This document shows, in pieces, positions 53,154 to 62,008 of a stretch of 64,000 bases of DNA (position 1 is the first letter of the stretch; every line of letters begins with the position of its first letter). The translations under genes and the position numbers were made by a program. The notes under the pieces are model-generated. The model was not told the DNA's origin. It searched no databases and worked only from the letters and a program-made list of their open reading frames with translations. The stretch is from M55B127 sp035269185 (GTDB taxonomy: Bacteria; Bacillota; Halanaerobiia; Halanaerobiales; M55B127), in NCBI GenBank assembly GCA_964430875.1, contig CAYSHP010000001.1, positions 62,001-126,000 of the forward strand, in the 5' to 3' direction.

Positions 53154-53178
53154 AAACAGGAGTTCACCTCCTGTTTTT
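53154..53178 (+). terminator. Rho-independent terminator after csoR
   Basis: AAACAGGAG / CTCCTGTTT hairpin with loop TTCAC and following T run, 113 bp after the csoR stop. The stretch between is AT-rich with nothing else recognised. Confidence 0.82.
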
Positions 53179-53323
53179 TAATATTAAAAAAGGGAAAAAC
53201 CATCTCTTGTTGAATAAAAAAGATACGCTTAAAATTAAATAGAAAATGAGTTTTAAAATATTGAATTAAAAAATATATTATGTTATGATTATTGATGCTG
53301 CCCAAAAGTCAGGAGTGATTAAA

Positions 53324-53956
53324 ATGCAGCATTTAGAATATTTTAAGGTTCCAAAAATTCTTTTTGCAGATGATAATTTGAATTTAAAAGAATTTAAATT
53401 ATTAGTTAAATTATTTTCTAAAATAGATCAGTCTAGTTTAATTACCAAGTGTAAATGGCTAATTAGGCGAAAAGAACTTGAGAAAGAGGATAATTTAATT
53501 GATTCTTTATTGAATAAAAATTGGCTATCAAAAGAAGATGATAAACTTTATTTGAATATACCAGAAGGTATTTTACCCAAAGATAAAAATCAAGTTAATT
53601 ATGAGAAAGCTGGTTCCAAAATTGCGAGTAAATGGGACGAATACTTTGGAACTTTGAATTTAACTCCTACTCTTTTACAGAAACTACTGTCTTTTATGGA
53701 AGATGGAATTAGTGAAGATGTAATAATTGAAGTGATAAAAATAAGTGCGAAAAAGGCAGAAGGTAATCCTGCTAATTATATAATATCTATTTTAAGAGAC
53801 TATCTAAACAGATCAATATATACAATTCACGACTTTAAAGAAGAAAAACAAAGGATGGAAGAGTATGAAAAAAGACTTCAAGAAATTAATCGAAAAAAAG
53901 AAAAAAGAGATGAAGAAGAATCCCTCGAAGACTACTACAAAAAGGGATATAGATAA
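53324..53956 (+). CDS. DnaD-domain primosomal protein
   Basis: A 210-residue protein with a C-terminal DnaD/DnaB_2 domain (KWDEYFGTLNLTPTLLQKLL through AEGNPANYIISILRDYLNRS, about 100-170) and a helical N-terminal domain. DnaD-like proteins help open DNA and load the replicative helicase. ATG at 53324 follows AGGAG at 8 bases; the longer frame from 53285 lacks one. It overlaps the helicase-loader-like gene by 92 bp and ends EDYYKKGYR, echoing the tail of the third gene of the cassette. Confidence 0.8.
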   Translation: MQHLEYFKVPKILFADDNLNLKEFKLLVKLFSKIDQSSLITKCKWLIRRKELEKEDNLIDSLLNKNWLSKEDDKLYLNIPEGILPKDKNQVNYEKAGSKIASKWDEYFGTLNLTPTLLQKLLSFMEDGISEDVIIEVIKISAKKAEGNPANYIISILRDYLNRSIYTIHDFKEEKQRMEEYEKRLQEINRKKEKRDEEESLEDYYKKGYR

Positions 53957-54710
53957 ACATATCTCTGAGAAAGAAGCAATAAAAAAGATCTATGATGTGA
54001 TAATTGATAACAGTCACATCCCCCCAAAGTTTGAAAATGCAAGCTTTTCAACTTTTAATTTCAAAGCATGTCCCCAAGAGAATGTTAGTAAAATAAAGGC
54101 TATAAAAACATATGCCGAGAATATTTTAACAGCTATTAAAGGCCCTCAATCTGTCTATCTTTATAGTAAATTTAACGGCTGTGGGAAAACTCATGTTGCT
54201 ATTTCTGCGCTTAAAACGGCTGCTAAAGTTTTTGCTACAGAAATTTATCAAAAAAGACCTGAATATTATTCCAGAAGAGGTGTCTCTTTAAGTGAAAACA
54301 ATTGGCGTCCTGTATTTTTTATGAGTGAAGTTAATTATTTGTGGAAAAAACGTCAATATAATTCAACAAATCAGGATTTAAAAAGAGAAATTGATATTAT
54401 CGAAAATGCAGTTATGAACTCGAAATTACTGGTTATTGATGATTTTTTAAGAGAGCGTAATACTGATTTTGTATTTGGAAATTTAACAGCTTGGTTAAAT
54501 CATAGATATGATTACAACAAACCTGTCATATTTACTTCTAATAATGATTTCTTTAAGTTAACTAAAAATGATAAAAGTAATCCCTATTATAATTCGGGTC
54601 ATTTAAAAGCAGCTACTTATCTTGCTTCAAGAATTAGTGAGATGACTAAGGGTTATCAATTTATGTTTAAAAGTTCTCCGGATGAAGATTATAGGCAAAA
54701 CAGTTATTAA
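53865..54710 (+). CDS. DnaC/DnaI-like helicase-loader ATPase
   Basis: A 281-residue AAA+ protein with Walker A SKFNGCGKTH (about 102-111), Walker B LLVIDDFL (about 188-195) and the sensor/Arg-finger segment LASRISEMTKG near the end, typical of DnaC/DnaI loaders. The N-terminus is very lysine-rich. It overlaps the DnaD-like gene by 92 bp in another frame, indicating translational coupling. GGAAGAG precedes the ATG; a shorter start at 53910 lacks a good ribosome site. Confidence 0.85.
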   Translation: MKKDFKKLIEKKKKEMKKNPSKTTTKRDIDKHISEKEAIKKIYDVIIDNSHIPPKFENASFSTFNFKACPQENVSKIKAIKTYAENILTAIKGPQSVYLYSKFNGCGKTHVAISALKTAAKVFATEIYQKRPEYYSRRGVSLSENNWRPVFFMSEVNYLWKKRQYNSTNQDLKREIDIIENAVMNSKLLVIDDFLRERNTDFVFGNLTAWLNHRYDYNKPVIFTSNNDFFKLTKNDKSNPYYNSGHLKAATYLASRISEMTKGYQFMFKSSPDEDYRQNSY

Positions 54711-54728
54711 AGTGGAGGCGATCTAAGA

Positions 54729-55088
54729 TTGTTATCAAGAACTGAAACTTTACTCAAATTAATTGAGTTAAGAAAAATGATACAAGCAAAAGAACAAAAA
54801 TCTCCTAATGATTTTACATACCATGCTGAAATTAAAGAGCATATTGAAGAACTAATCCATGATATTGTGGGTTTGCCTGAAGAAGCTCGGTATGTCATAA
54901 ATGAGATCATCAACAAGGTGATTAATCAAAATATTTCCACTAAAACTGCTGTTGTTGCCATTCATGAAATATATAAGGAGTTTAATGATATAAATAAAAT
55001 TGAAAAAGATAAAAACAAAAATAAGCAAGGAAAAAGAAAAGAGCAGAGTTTTGGCATAAAAAAAGTATATAAAAATGGTTATAGATAA
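54729..55088 (+). CDS. Unknown helical protein of the DnaD/DnaC cassette
   Basis: A 119-residue, mostly helical, charged protein I do not recognise. It begins LSRTETLLKLIELRKMIQAK and ends VYKNGYR, close to YYKKGYR of the DnaD-like protein two genes upstream. TTG start at 54729 follows GTGGAGGCG; the gene is 18 bp after the helicase loader and before a terminator, so it belongs to the same unit. A role in helicase loading is inferred only from position and the shared tail. Confidence 0.65.
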   Translation: MLSRTETLLKLIELRKMIQAKEQKSPNDFTYHAEIKEHIEELIHDIVGLPEEARYVINEIINKVINQNISTKTAVVAIHEIYKEFNDINKIEKDKNKNKQGKRKEQSFGIKKVYKNGYR

Positions 55089-55114
55089 GTCACAGTAAAT
55101 CTGTGGCTTTTTTT
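55089..55114 (+). terminator. Rho-independent terminator after primosome cassette
   Basis: GTCACAG / CTGTGGC hairpin with TAAAT loop (one T-G pair), followed by TTTTTTT. Confidence 0.82.
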
Positions 55115-55156
55115 ATAAGAAATAATAAAAAATTATAATTTAATTTACTTAGCAAC

Positions 55157-55185
55157 TTGACCTAATCTTAATTAGTTATTATACT
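55157..55185 (+). promoter_or_regulatory. Promoter of udk
   Basis: TTGACC at 55157-55162, 17-bp spacer, TATACT at 55180-55185, about 38 bp before the udk start. Confidence 0.78.
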
Positions 55186-55223
55186 ATAAATTAAGATTAT
55201 TAATATTGAAAGGATGAAATTAG

Positions 55224-55829
55224 TTGTCACAACTATTAATTGGTATAGCAGGTGGAACAGCTTCAGGTAAAACTACTTTAGCAAAAATTTTAAAAGATGC
55301 ATTTCAAGATGAGGTAACAATGTTAAGGCATGACTTCTATTATTATGACAAAAGTCACTTTTCTGTAGCCGAAGAAAAAATAAATTTTGATCACCCGGAT
55401 TCATTTGAAACAGATTTATTAATTAAACACCTTAAAAAGTTAATAAAGGGAAACCCAATTGATAGGCCGGTTTATTCTTATAAAACAAACAAAAGATTAA
55501 ATGAAACCAAAAAAGTAAAACCTTCTCCGATTATTATTGTGGAAGGAATTTTAATCTTTCACTATCCCGAATTGAGAGATTTATTTGATTTAAAGATATA
55601 TATTGATACTGATGCCGATATAAGATTGTTGAGAAGAATTAATAGAGATATCAAAAAAAGGGATAGAACCTTTGATTCAGTTAGAAATCAGTATATGGCA
55701 ACTGTTAAACCGATGCATGAAAGATATGTTGAACCGACCAAATATTTAGCAGATATCATTATTCCCCATGGGGGATTAAATGATATAGCAAACGATTTGA
55801 TTATTAAAAAAATCAAAGCCCATCTTTAA
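55224..55829 (+). CDS. udk: Uridine kinase
   Basis: A 201-residue kinase phosphorylating uridine/cytidine. P-loop GGTASGKTTLAKIL lies at about 9-22, the base-binding RHDFYYYDKSHFS at about 33-45, and the lid RRINRDIKKRDRTFDSV near 130. TTG start after AAAGGATG, supported by the N-terminal SQLLIGIAGGTASGK. It has its own promoter and terminator. Confidence 0.95.
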   Translation: MSQLLIGIAGGTASGKTTLAKILKDAFQDEVTMLRHDFYYYDKSHFSVAEEKINFDHPDSFETDLLIKHLKKLIKGNPIDRPVYSYKTNKRLNETKKVKPSPIIIVEGILIFHYPELRDLFDLKIYIDTDADIRLLRRINRDIKKRDRTFDSVRNQYMATVKPMHERYVEPTKYLADIIIPHGGLNDIANDLIIKKIKAHL

Positions 55830-55833
55830 AAAA

Positions 55834-55857
55834 ACCCCCAAATAGGGGGATTTTTTA
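55834..55857 (+). terminator. Rho-independent terminator after udk
   Basis: CCCCC AAATA GGGGG hairpin followed by ATTTTTTATT. Confidence 0.85.
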
Positions 55858-55915
55858 TTAACAATAAAGGAAAATAATAACAAATATAGTAATATATAGA
55901 ATAGAGGTGATAAAA

Positions 55916-56281
55916 ATTAAACACAAAATAGTATATTCTGTATTAATTATTGCAGTAGTCTTTTTATCAATGACAGTCTTTAATATCTATCAGGAAAGAA
56001 AAATTGCTCAAAATTACAAAACGGTTAATTTAAAAGAGTTTAAATATGATAATTTTACTGGTGATAAAAACAGTACTTCAAAAGAAAACAGGGTGAAAAT
56101 ACATATAAGTGGTGCTGTAAAGAATCCTGGTTTCTATATTATTGAACCAGGTATTAAGTTAAAGACAATAATAAATAAAATAATTATATTAAGAGATGAT
56201 GCGGCTTTATCAAAGTTAAATTTAGAACAAAAGATATATAATAAAGACCAAATTATAATACCACATCAAAAAAATTTTTAA
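55916..56281 (+). CDS. SLBB-domain protein in comEA position, probable ATT start
   Basis: A roughly 121-residue membrane-anchored protein: hydrophobic segment KIVYSVLIIAVVFLSMTVFN, then an SLBB domain (KIHISGAVKNPGFYIIEPGI). ComEA has the same anchor plus SLBB but ends in helix-hairpin-helix DNA-binding motifs, which are absent here; the protein stops at HQKNF. The annotated-style GTG start at 55907 overlaps the ribosome site GAGGTGAT (55904-55911) and cannot be used with it, whereas ATT at 55916 is 8 bases past GAGG. It precedes comEC by 32 bp. A role in DNA uptake is uncertain. Confidence 0.75.
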   Translation: MKHKIVYSVLIIAVVFLSMTVFNIYQERKIAQNYKTVNLKEFKYDNFTGDKNSTSKENRVKIHISGAVKNPGFYIIEPGIKLKTIINKIIILRDDAALSKLNLEQKIYNKDQIIIPHQKNF

Positions 56282-56313
56282 AATACTCTAATTAATAAAG
56301 GAATTGATATGAA

Positions 56314-58626
56314 TTGAAATTAGATAATATATTTTTAGTAAAAGCTGTAATATTTTTTATCTTAGGTTTAATTACTGGTTATTATTTTTTAAACTTTAGA
56401 TTAATTTTAATAATCTCGCTTGCTATCATTTTAATCTTCTTTCTTTTTGATAATACAAAGAAACTTTATATTATCTTATTAATAATTATCTTTATCTTTG
56501 GCTTTATCTATTTACTATATTATGAGATTAATTATGATAGTAAATATTCCATTACAAAATTTAATGGACAAGTGGTTGAAGTTATTGGAAAGATTGATCA
56601 TAAATTAGATTCTTTAGAAGGTAATTCTATAGTACTAAAGCCTATTTTAATTAATAATAAAAAAGTTAAGTATGGTAAAATTCAACTTTATAAAGATCAA
56701 ATACCTTCTGATATAACGCAGAGCGATTTAGTTATTGCTAGAATTAAATTAAATAGACCACAGAAAAAAAGAAATCCTGGCGGTTTTTCTTATTTTAAAT
56801 ACCTCAAAAAACAACATATATATAGTGTTGGTAATGTCTTTGAGTTATATAAAATTCAAAGTTATAATAGTTTTAAAACGATAATTATTAAAATAAAAAA
56901 GATATTATTAAGTTCAATTAATAATAAAATTCCTCCACCTGTAAATGAATTTATAAAAGCTTTAATTTTAGGTGAAAAGAGTGGTTTAAACCAAAACTGG
57001 GAAAATAATTTTAGAAAAGCAGGTGCTAACCATTTATTAGCAATATCCGGTTTACATATAGGTTTTATTACTATGTTTTTATTGATGATTTTAAAACCAT
57101 TTTCAGTTAGTTTGTCAATAGAAAATATTATTTTATCTATATTTTTAATTACTTATATTATAATGACCGGTTTAAGATCTTCAGTTTTAAGAGCTTCATT
57201 TTTAGTTTTAATTTATAGATATTGTAAACAATTAAATATTAAAATAGAGTTTTCTGGTTTAATATCACTTGTCTTATTTTTAGTATTATTAATAAATCCT
57301 TATCAGTTATTTTCTATAGGACTACAGTTAAGTTTCTTAGTATTACTAATGATTATCAGCTGGTCTAAACTATTAGAGAAAAATTTGCATCCTGCCTTAG
57401 CGGTTAGTATAGCAGCACAGTTAGGTTCAATTCCATTAACTGCTTATTATTTTAATACAATCACCCCTGCTGGTATAATAACAAATCTCTGGGCAGTACC
57501 TATGGTTACATTAATAGTATTTTTAATATTAAGTCACTTTACTGTTTATCTATTGTTTCCAATTATAAGCAATATTACAGGTCGTTTAATCTATTTTTTA
57601 TCAATAATTTTAAAAAGAGGTATAAACATAATGTCGGATTTACCTTCGGCTGAAATAAAAGTTGCTACTCCTTCTATAATCACAGTACTTTTAATGTATA
57701 TTATATTATTTTCATTATCTTATCTACTAAAAATAAAAGGAGATATTAGATATAGATTTAAGTACAAAATATTTTCTATTATAATAATAGTAAGTTTAAT
57801 ATTTACATTGTCAATTTTATTTTTACCTAAACCCTCTAATAATCTTTTAGATATTTATTGTTTAGATGTGGGACAAGGCGATTCAATATTTATTGAAACT
57901 CCTGATAATAAGAGAATATTAGTGGATACAGGGGGGATGAGTGGTTCAACGACTAAGGTTAAAAGTACTATCATTCCTTTTTTATTACAAAAGAGGATTA
58001 AAAGCATTGATTATTTAATAATTTCCCACTTTGATGGGGATCATTGTTCAGATGCTGATTTCTTAATATCCAAAGGATTTGTTAAAAATTTAGTAGTTTC
58101 TAAACATGTAGATAAAGAATACAAAAAAACAAAAGAGATTATCAAGTCAGCAAGAGATCAAAATATTAGAGTTTTAATGGCCGGGAATAAAGATATTTTA
58201 AAATTGGTCGATCTGAATTTAGAATTTCTGGGACCATTGCACAATATAGTATATGAAAATCGCAATAATAATTCGGTTGTTTTTCGTTTGAAGTATAAAA
58301 CATTTGAAATGTTATTTACAGGAGATATAGAAAAAGAAGCGGAAATAAATTTGGTCAAACAAATACCTAAAAAATATATGAAGGCAGATATTATAAAAAT
58401 AGCTCACCATGGAAGTAACACTTCTAGCTTTAGTAAATTTATTAAAAAAGTGCAGCCTAAAGAATCAATAATTAGTGTAGGATTTAATAATTTTGGCCAT
58501 CCGGATCAAAAAATATTAGATAGATTAAATAAGTTTCAGAGTAGAGTCTGGAGGACAGATAAATCAGGTGCAGTAATAATAAAAACAAATGGCTTGAAGT
58601 ACAGTATTAATTCTTATATAAATTGA
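56314..58626 (+). CDS. comEC: ComEC/Rec2 DNA-uptake channel
   Basis: A 770-residue protein with N-terminal helices, an OB-like region, the competence domain (AGANHLLAISGLHIGFITMF, about 234-253) with many membrane segments, and a C-terminal metallo-beta-lactamase-like nuclease domain (DVGQGDSIFIETPDNKRILV, ISHFDGDHCSD, IAHHGSNTSS). ComEC carries single-stranded DNA across the inner membrane during transformation. TTG start with AAAGGA about 11 bases ahead; no better start. Followed by holA, the standard order. Confidence 0.94.
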   Translation: MKLDNIFLVKAVIFFILGLITGYYFLNFRLILIISLAIILIFFLFDNTKKLYIILLIIIFIFGFIYLLYYEINYDSKYSITKFNGQVVEVIGKIDHKLDSLEGNSIVLKPILINNKKVKYGKIQLYKDQIPSDITQSDLVIARIKLNRPQKKRNPGGFSYFKYLKKQHIYSVGNVFELYKIQSYNSFKTIIIKIKKILLSSINNKIPPPVNEFIKALILGEKSGLNQNWENNFRKAGANHLLAISGLHIGFITMFLLMILKPFSVSLSIENIILSIFLITYIIMTGLRSSVLRASFLVLIYRYCKQLNIKIEFSGLISLVLFLVLLINPYQLFSIGLQLSFLVLLMIISWSKLLEKNLHPALAVSIAAQLGSIPLTAYYFNTITPAGIITNLWAVPMVTLIVFLILSHFTVYLLFPIISNITGRLIYFLSIILKRGINIMSDLPSAEIKVATPSIITVLLMYIILFSLSYLLKIKGDIRYRFKYKIFSIIIIVSLIFTLSILFLPKPSNNLLDIYCLDVGQGDSIFIETPDNKRILVDTGGMSGSTTKVKSTIIPFLLQKRIKSIDYLIISHFDGDHCSDADFLISKGFVKNLVVSKHVDKEYKKTKEIIKSARDQNIRVLMAGNKDILKLVDLNLEFLGPLHNIVYENRNNNSVVFRLKYKTFEMLFTGDIEKEAEINLVKQIPKKYMKADIIKIAHHGSNTSSFSKFIKKVQPKESIISVGFNNFGHPDQKILDRLNKFQSRVWRTDKSGAVIIKTNGLKYSINSYIN

Positions 58627-58692
58627 TTATAGCGTTTAATGTGTGTTAAAATTAAATGAATTCCTAAAATATTGTATTAGAGGGTGTTTAAG

Positions 58693-59694
58693 ATGAATAA
58701 AAAGACAGAAAGGGTTTTTCAAAAAAAATTAAACCAGCTGAAGAATATATATTTAGTTTTCAGTTCTGAAGAATATCTATTAGATAAATTCGAAAAAAGA
58801 TTTAAAGAAAAATTTGTTGATGAAAGTATCAGCGATTTTAATTTAAGTTATATCAGAGAGGAAGAAGAAATTTTTAAAAGTATCGTTAGCCAGGGAAATA
58901 CTTTACCCATTATGTCTAATAAACGGTTTATTATTGTAAAATCAGGTAATATATTTAAGAAAAATATAGGTAATTTTGCATTGTTCGAGAAATTTATCAA
59001 AGATATACCTGATTCAACTATTTTATTAATTATAATAAATCAAGATATTAGTAAAAATAAAAGAAAAGATATCATAGAAGAGTATGGTGAGATAATAAAT
59101 CTTGCTCCTCCCAAATATCAAAATTTAGATAAATGGATTAAACTTCAATTTAAACAGCGTGGTAAAAAAGTAGATTACCGGGGTATTAAAATATTGGAGA
59201 AGATGTTTAACAACAATTTACAACAATTAGATTCTGAAATCGATAAAATATGTACATATGTAAATGGTAAGGACAAAATTGAACTAAGAGACATAAAGAA
59301 AGTAATTTCTAAGGATAGAAGATTAAAGGAAAATGAAATATTTGAATTTCTTGATGCAATAAGTAATCGAGAAAAACAAAAAAGTGTTTATTTATTTCAA
59401 CATATGATTACAAGTGGGGAAGTACCACAAATAATATTAGCAATGATCACAAGACGCATTAGACTAATGTTAATTATTAAAGATTTGAAAAATCAGGGGA
59501 TGAGATCAAAAAAAATAGCAAGTAAAATCGGGATACATCCATATCCAGTCAAAAAAATATATAAATATGTAGATAACTATTCATTTAATAAATTAGAAGA
59601 GCTCTTAGATTCTTTTTTACAAGCAGATATTAAAGTTAAAACTGGTCAGGATAAAACAGAAGATGCTGTTTTAAATTCCATAATTATTATATAA
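58693..59694 (+). CDS. holA: DNA polymerase III delta subunit
   Basis: The delta subunit opens the beta clamp in the clamp loader. The 333-residue protein shows the family pattern: N-terminal YLVFSSEEYLLDKFEKRFK, LPIMSNKRFIIVKSG, and the C-terminal helical collar (REKQKSVYLFQHMITSGEVP, IHPYPVKKIYKYV). A GTG at 58684 extends the frame, but ATG at 58693 has AGAGGGTG 7 bases ahead. comEC-holA-rpsT order is conserved in Firmicutes. Confidence 0.93.
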   Translation: MNKKTERVFQKKLNQLKNIYLVFSSEEYLLDKFEKRFKEKFVDESISDFNLSYIREEEEIFKSIVSQGNTLPIMSNKRFIIVKSGNIFKKNIGNFALFEKFIKDIPDSTILLIIINQDISKNKRKDIIEEYGEIINLAPPKYQNLDKWIKLQFKQRGKKVDYRGIKILEKMFNNNLQQLDSEIDKICTYVNGKDKIELRDIKKVISKDRRLKENEIFEFLDAISNREKQKSVYLFQHMITSGEVPQIILAMITRRIRLMLIIKDLKNQGMRSKKIASKIGIHPYPVKKIYKYVDNYSFNKLEELLDSFLQADIKVKTGQDKTEDAVLNSIIII

Positions 59695-59703
59695 AAAATA
59701 AAC

Positions 59704-59733
59704 GGCTTATTCATAGACGAATAAGCCTTTTTT
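59704..59733. terminator. Terminator between holA and rpsT
   Basis: GGCTTATTC / GAATAAGCC hairpin with loop ATAGAC and TTTTTT on the plus strand; it lies between converging genes and could serve both. Confidence 0.85.
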
Positions 59734-59743
59734 AATGTTATAA

Positions 59744-60016
59744 TTATTTATCGTTTTTTAATTGATTTAGCATTCTTTTCATTTTAGATTTTTTTCTAGC
59801 AGCATTATTTTTATGAATAATGTTATGGGAAGCAGATTTATCAATAATTTTATAAACATCAGGAAGCATTTCTTCTGCTTCTTCTACATTACCTTCTTCA
59901 ACCGCTGCTTCAAATTCTTTTATAACATTTTTTAGCTTATTCTTCCAGCGATCATTAACTTTTTTCTTCTTTTCGTTTTGTCTTACTCTTTTCTTAGCAG
60001 ATTCAATAATAGGCAC
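59744..60016 (-). CDS. rpsT: Ribosomal protein bS20
   Basis: A 90-residue small-subunit protein starting MPIIESAKKRVRQNEKKKKV and ending NAARKKSKMKRMLNQL, typical bS20. A GTG at 60025 extends the frame but overlaps the AGGAGGTG ribosome site; GTG at 60016 is 8 bases after AGGAGG and gives the conserved N-terminus. It lies between holA and lepA in the opposite direction; the usual gpr/spoIIP genes are not there. Confidence 0.96.
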   Translation of the reverse strand: MPIIESAKKRVRQNEKKKKVNDRWKNKLKNVIKEFEAAVEEGNVEEAEEMLPDVYKIIDKSASHNIIHKNNAARKKSKMKRMLNQLKNDK

Positions 60017-60080
60017 AACTTTCACCTCCTTGTGAGTGAACGGTATATTTATATTTTGTTCCTAAATTTGCAACATATCA

Positions 60081-60109
60081 ATTTTAACATTAGATATATA
60101 AAAATGCAA
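60081..60109 (-). promoter_or_regulatory. Promoter of rpsT
   Basis: On the minus strand TTGCAT (60104-60109), 17-bp spacer, TAAAAT (60081-60086), about 65 bp before the start. Confidence 0.72.
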
Positions 60110-60155
60110 GTTTTTAGAATAGATTATTTGATTTAAAGCTGAAATTTTAACTTTC

Positions 60156-60184
60156 TTGATTAATGAAATTTTCAATGTTATAAT
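60156..60184 (+). promoter_or_regulatory. Promoter of lepA
   Basis: TTGATT at 60156-60161, 17-bp spacer, TATAAT at 60179-60184, 37 bp before the lepA start. Confidence 0.82.
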
Positions 60185-60220
60185 AATCGCATGCATGCAA
60201 ATAAAGAAAGGAGAAATAGT

Positions 60221-62008
60221 ATGGACTGTCAGCATATAAGAAATTTTTGTATAATCGCACATATAGACCATGGCAAATCAACCCTTGCTGACCGTTTACT
60301 TGAATATACAAACACAATAGCGGATCGCGAGATGAAAGAACAGGTACTAGATAATATGGATTTGGAACGTGAAAGAGGTATTACTATAAAAGCGCAAGCA
60401 GTAAGAATAAATTATAATCAATATGAATTGAATTTAATAGATACCCCTGGACATGTGGATTTTTCTTATGAGGTTTCTAAAAGTTTAGCTGCTGCAGAAG
60501 GAGCTTTGTTAGTAATAGATGCTGCTCAGGGTGTAGAAGCACAGACTATGGCAAATATTTATTTAGCCTTAGAAAATGACTTAGAGATTATTCCAATTAT
60601 TAATAAAATAGATTTAGATAGTGCTAATCCTCAAATGGTAAAAGAACAGCTTTTAGAGATTGGAATAGATCCGGATGAAGCAATTTTGACAAGTGCAAAA
60701 GAAGGTACTAATATTGAAGAAGTACTTAATGCTGTTATTGATAGAATACCAGCGCCTGAAGAGAACAGAGAGAAGCCACTAAGAGCTTTGGTGTTCGATT
60801 CTGTCTATGACTCTTATCAGGGTGTTATAGCCTATGTAAGAGTAGTTGATGGTAAAGTTAAAGTTGGAGATCATATTAAAATGATGGCTAATAAAAATAA
60901 ATATGAAGTCGATGAATTAGGTGTTTTTAACCCAACTATGACTGCAGTAGATAATTTAGAGGCTGGGGAAGTAGGTTATATAATAGCAGGTATAAAAGAT
61001 GTAAGAAATTGTAGAGTAGGTGATACTGTAACTTTATCAGATAACCCTGCACCTGAACCCCTGCCAGGCTATAAAAAAGTCAAACCAATGGTTTACAGCG
61101 GCTTATATCCTTCTGATAATAATGATTACAATCTTTTAAAAGATGCTTTAGAAAAACTACAGTTAAACGATGCTTCCCTATTATTTGAACCAGAAACTTC
61201 AGAAGCGCTGGGTTTTGGTTTTAGATGTGGATTTTTAGGTTTACTGCATATGGAAATTATACAGGAAAGACTAGAAAGAGAGTACGATATTGATTTAATA
61301 ACCACAGCTCCAAGTGTAATATATAAAGTTGAAACAGAAGATGGTGAACATTTAGAAATAGAAAATCCAGCTGATTTTCCTGAACAAAATGAAATTGAAG
61401 TAATTAAAGAACCATTTGTAGAAGCAACTATTCATGTACCGGAAGAATACATTGGATCTATAATGGAATTATGCCAGGAAAATCGCGGACAATTTATTGA
61501 TATGCAGTATGTGGATGAAAGCAGAGTTGCTCTAAAATATAAGATGCCGTTAAGTGAAATAATAACTGATTTTTTTAACCAATTAAAATCTAAATCAAGA
61601 GGTTATGCAACTTTAGATTATGATATGATTGGTTATGAGGAAGCTAACTTAGTTAAATTAGATATTTTAGTTAACAAAGAACCTGTTGATGCGCTTTCCA
61701 CAATTGTATTTGAAGAAGACGCGCATTATGAGGGCCAAAAATTGGTAAGAAGGTTAAAGAAATTAATACCTAAACAAATGTTTAAAGTCCCTGTACAGGC
61801 CGCTATCGACAATAATATAGTTGCCAGGGTTAATATACCTGCTAAAAGAAAAGACGTACTACAAAAATGTTATGGTGGAGATGTAAGTAGGAAACGAAAA
61901 TTGCTAGAAAAACAAAAAGAAGGTAAAAAGAGAATGAAAAAAGTTGGGAAGGTTGATATACCACAGGAAGCATTTATGGCAGTGTTAGAAAGGGATGAAG
62001 ATGAGTAA
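60221..62008 (+). CDS. lepA: Translation factor LepA (EF-4)
   Basis: LepA is a ribosome-binding GTPase linked to initiation and back-translocation. G motifs are AHIDHGKST (about 10-18), DTPGHVDF (about 78) and NKIDLD (about 133); the C-terminal LepA domain ends RKRKLLEKQKEGKKRMKKVG. A longer frame from 60191 exists, but ATG at 60221 has AAAGGAG 7 bases ahead and gives MDCQHIRNFCIIAHIDHGK. 595 residues, as usual. hemW overlaps its end by 8 bases. Confidence 0.97.
   Translation: MDCQHIRNFCIIAHIDHGKSTLADRLLEYTNTIADREMKEQVLDNMDLERERGITIKAQAVRINYNQYELNLIDTPGHVDFSYEVSKSLAAAEGALLVIDAAQGVEAQTMANIYLALENDLEIIPIINKIDLDSANPQMVKEQLLEIGIDPDEAILTSAKEGTNIEEVLNAVIDRIPAPEENREKPLRALVFDSVYDSYQGVIAYVRVVDGKVKVGDHIKMMANKNKYEVDELGVFNPTMTAVDNLEAGEVGYIIAGIKDVRNCRVGDTVTLSDNPAPEPLPGYKKVKPMVYSGLYPSDNNDYNLLKDALEKLQLNDASLLFEPETSEALGFGFRCGFLGLLHMEIIQERLEREYDIDLITTAPSVIYKVETEDGEHLEIENPADFPEQNEIEVIKEPFVEATIHVPEEYIGSIMELCQENRGQFIDMQYVDESRVALKYKMPLSEIITDFFNQLKSKSRGYATLDYDMIGYEEANLVKLDILVNKEPVDALSTIVFEEDAHYEGQKLVRRLKKLIPKQMFKVPVQAAIDNNIVARVNIPAKRKDVLQKCYGGDVSRKRKLLEKQKEGKKRMKKVGKVDIPQEAFMAVLERDEDE

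Noticed and set aside
53324..55088. Prophage or plasmid remnant
   Set aside because: DnaD/DnaC pairs occur in phages, but there is no integrase, repressor, structural gene or attachment repeat, and normal housekeeping genes flank it.
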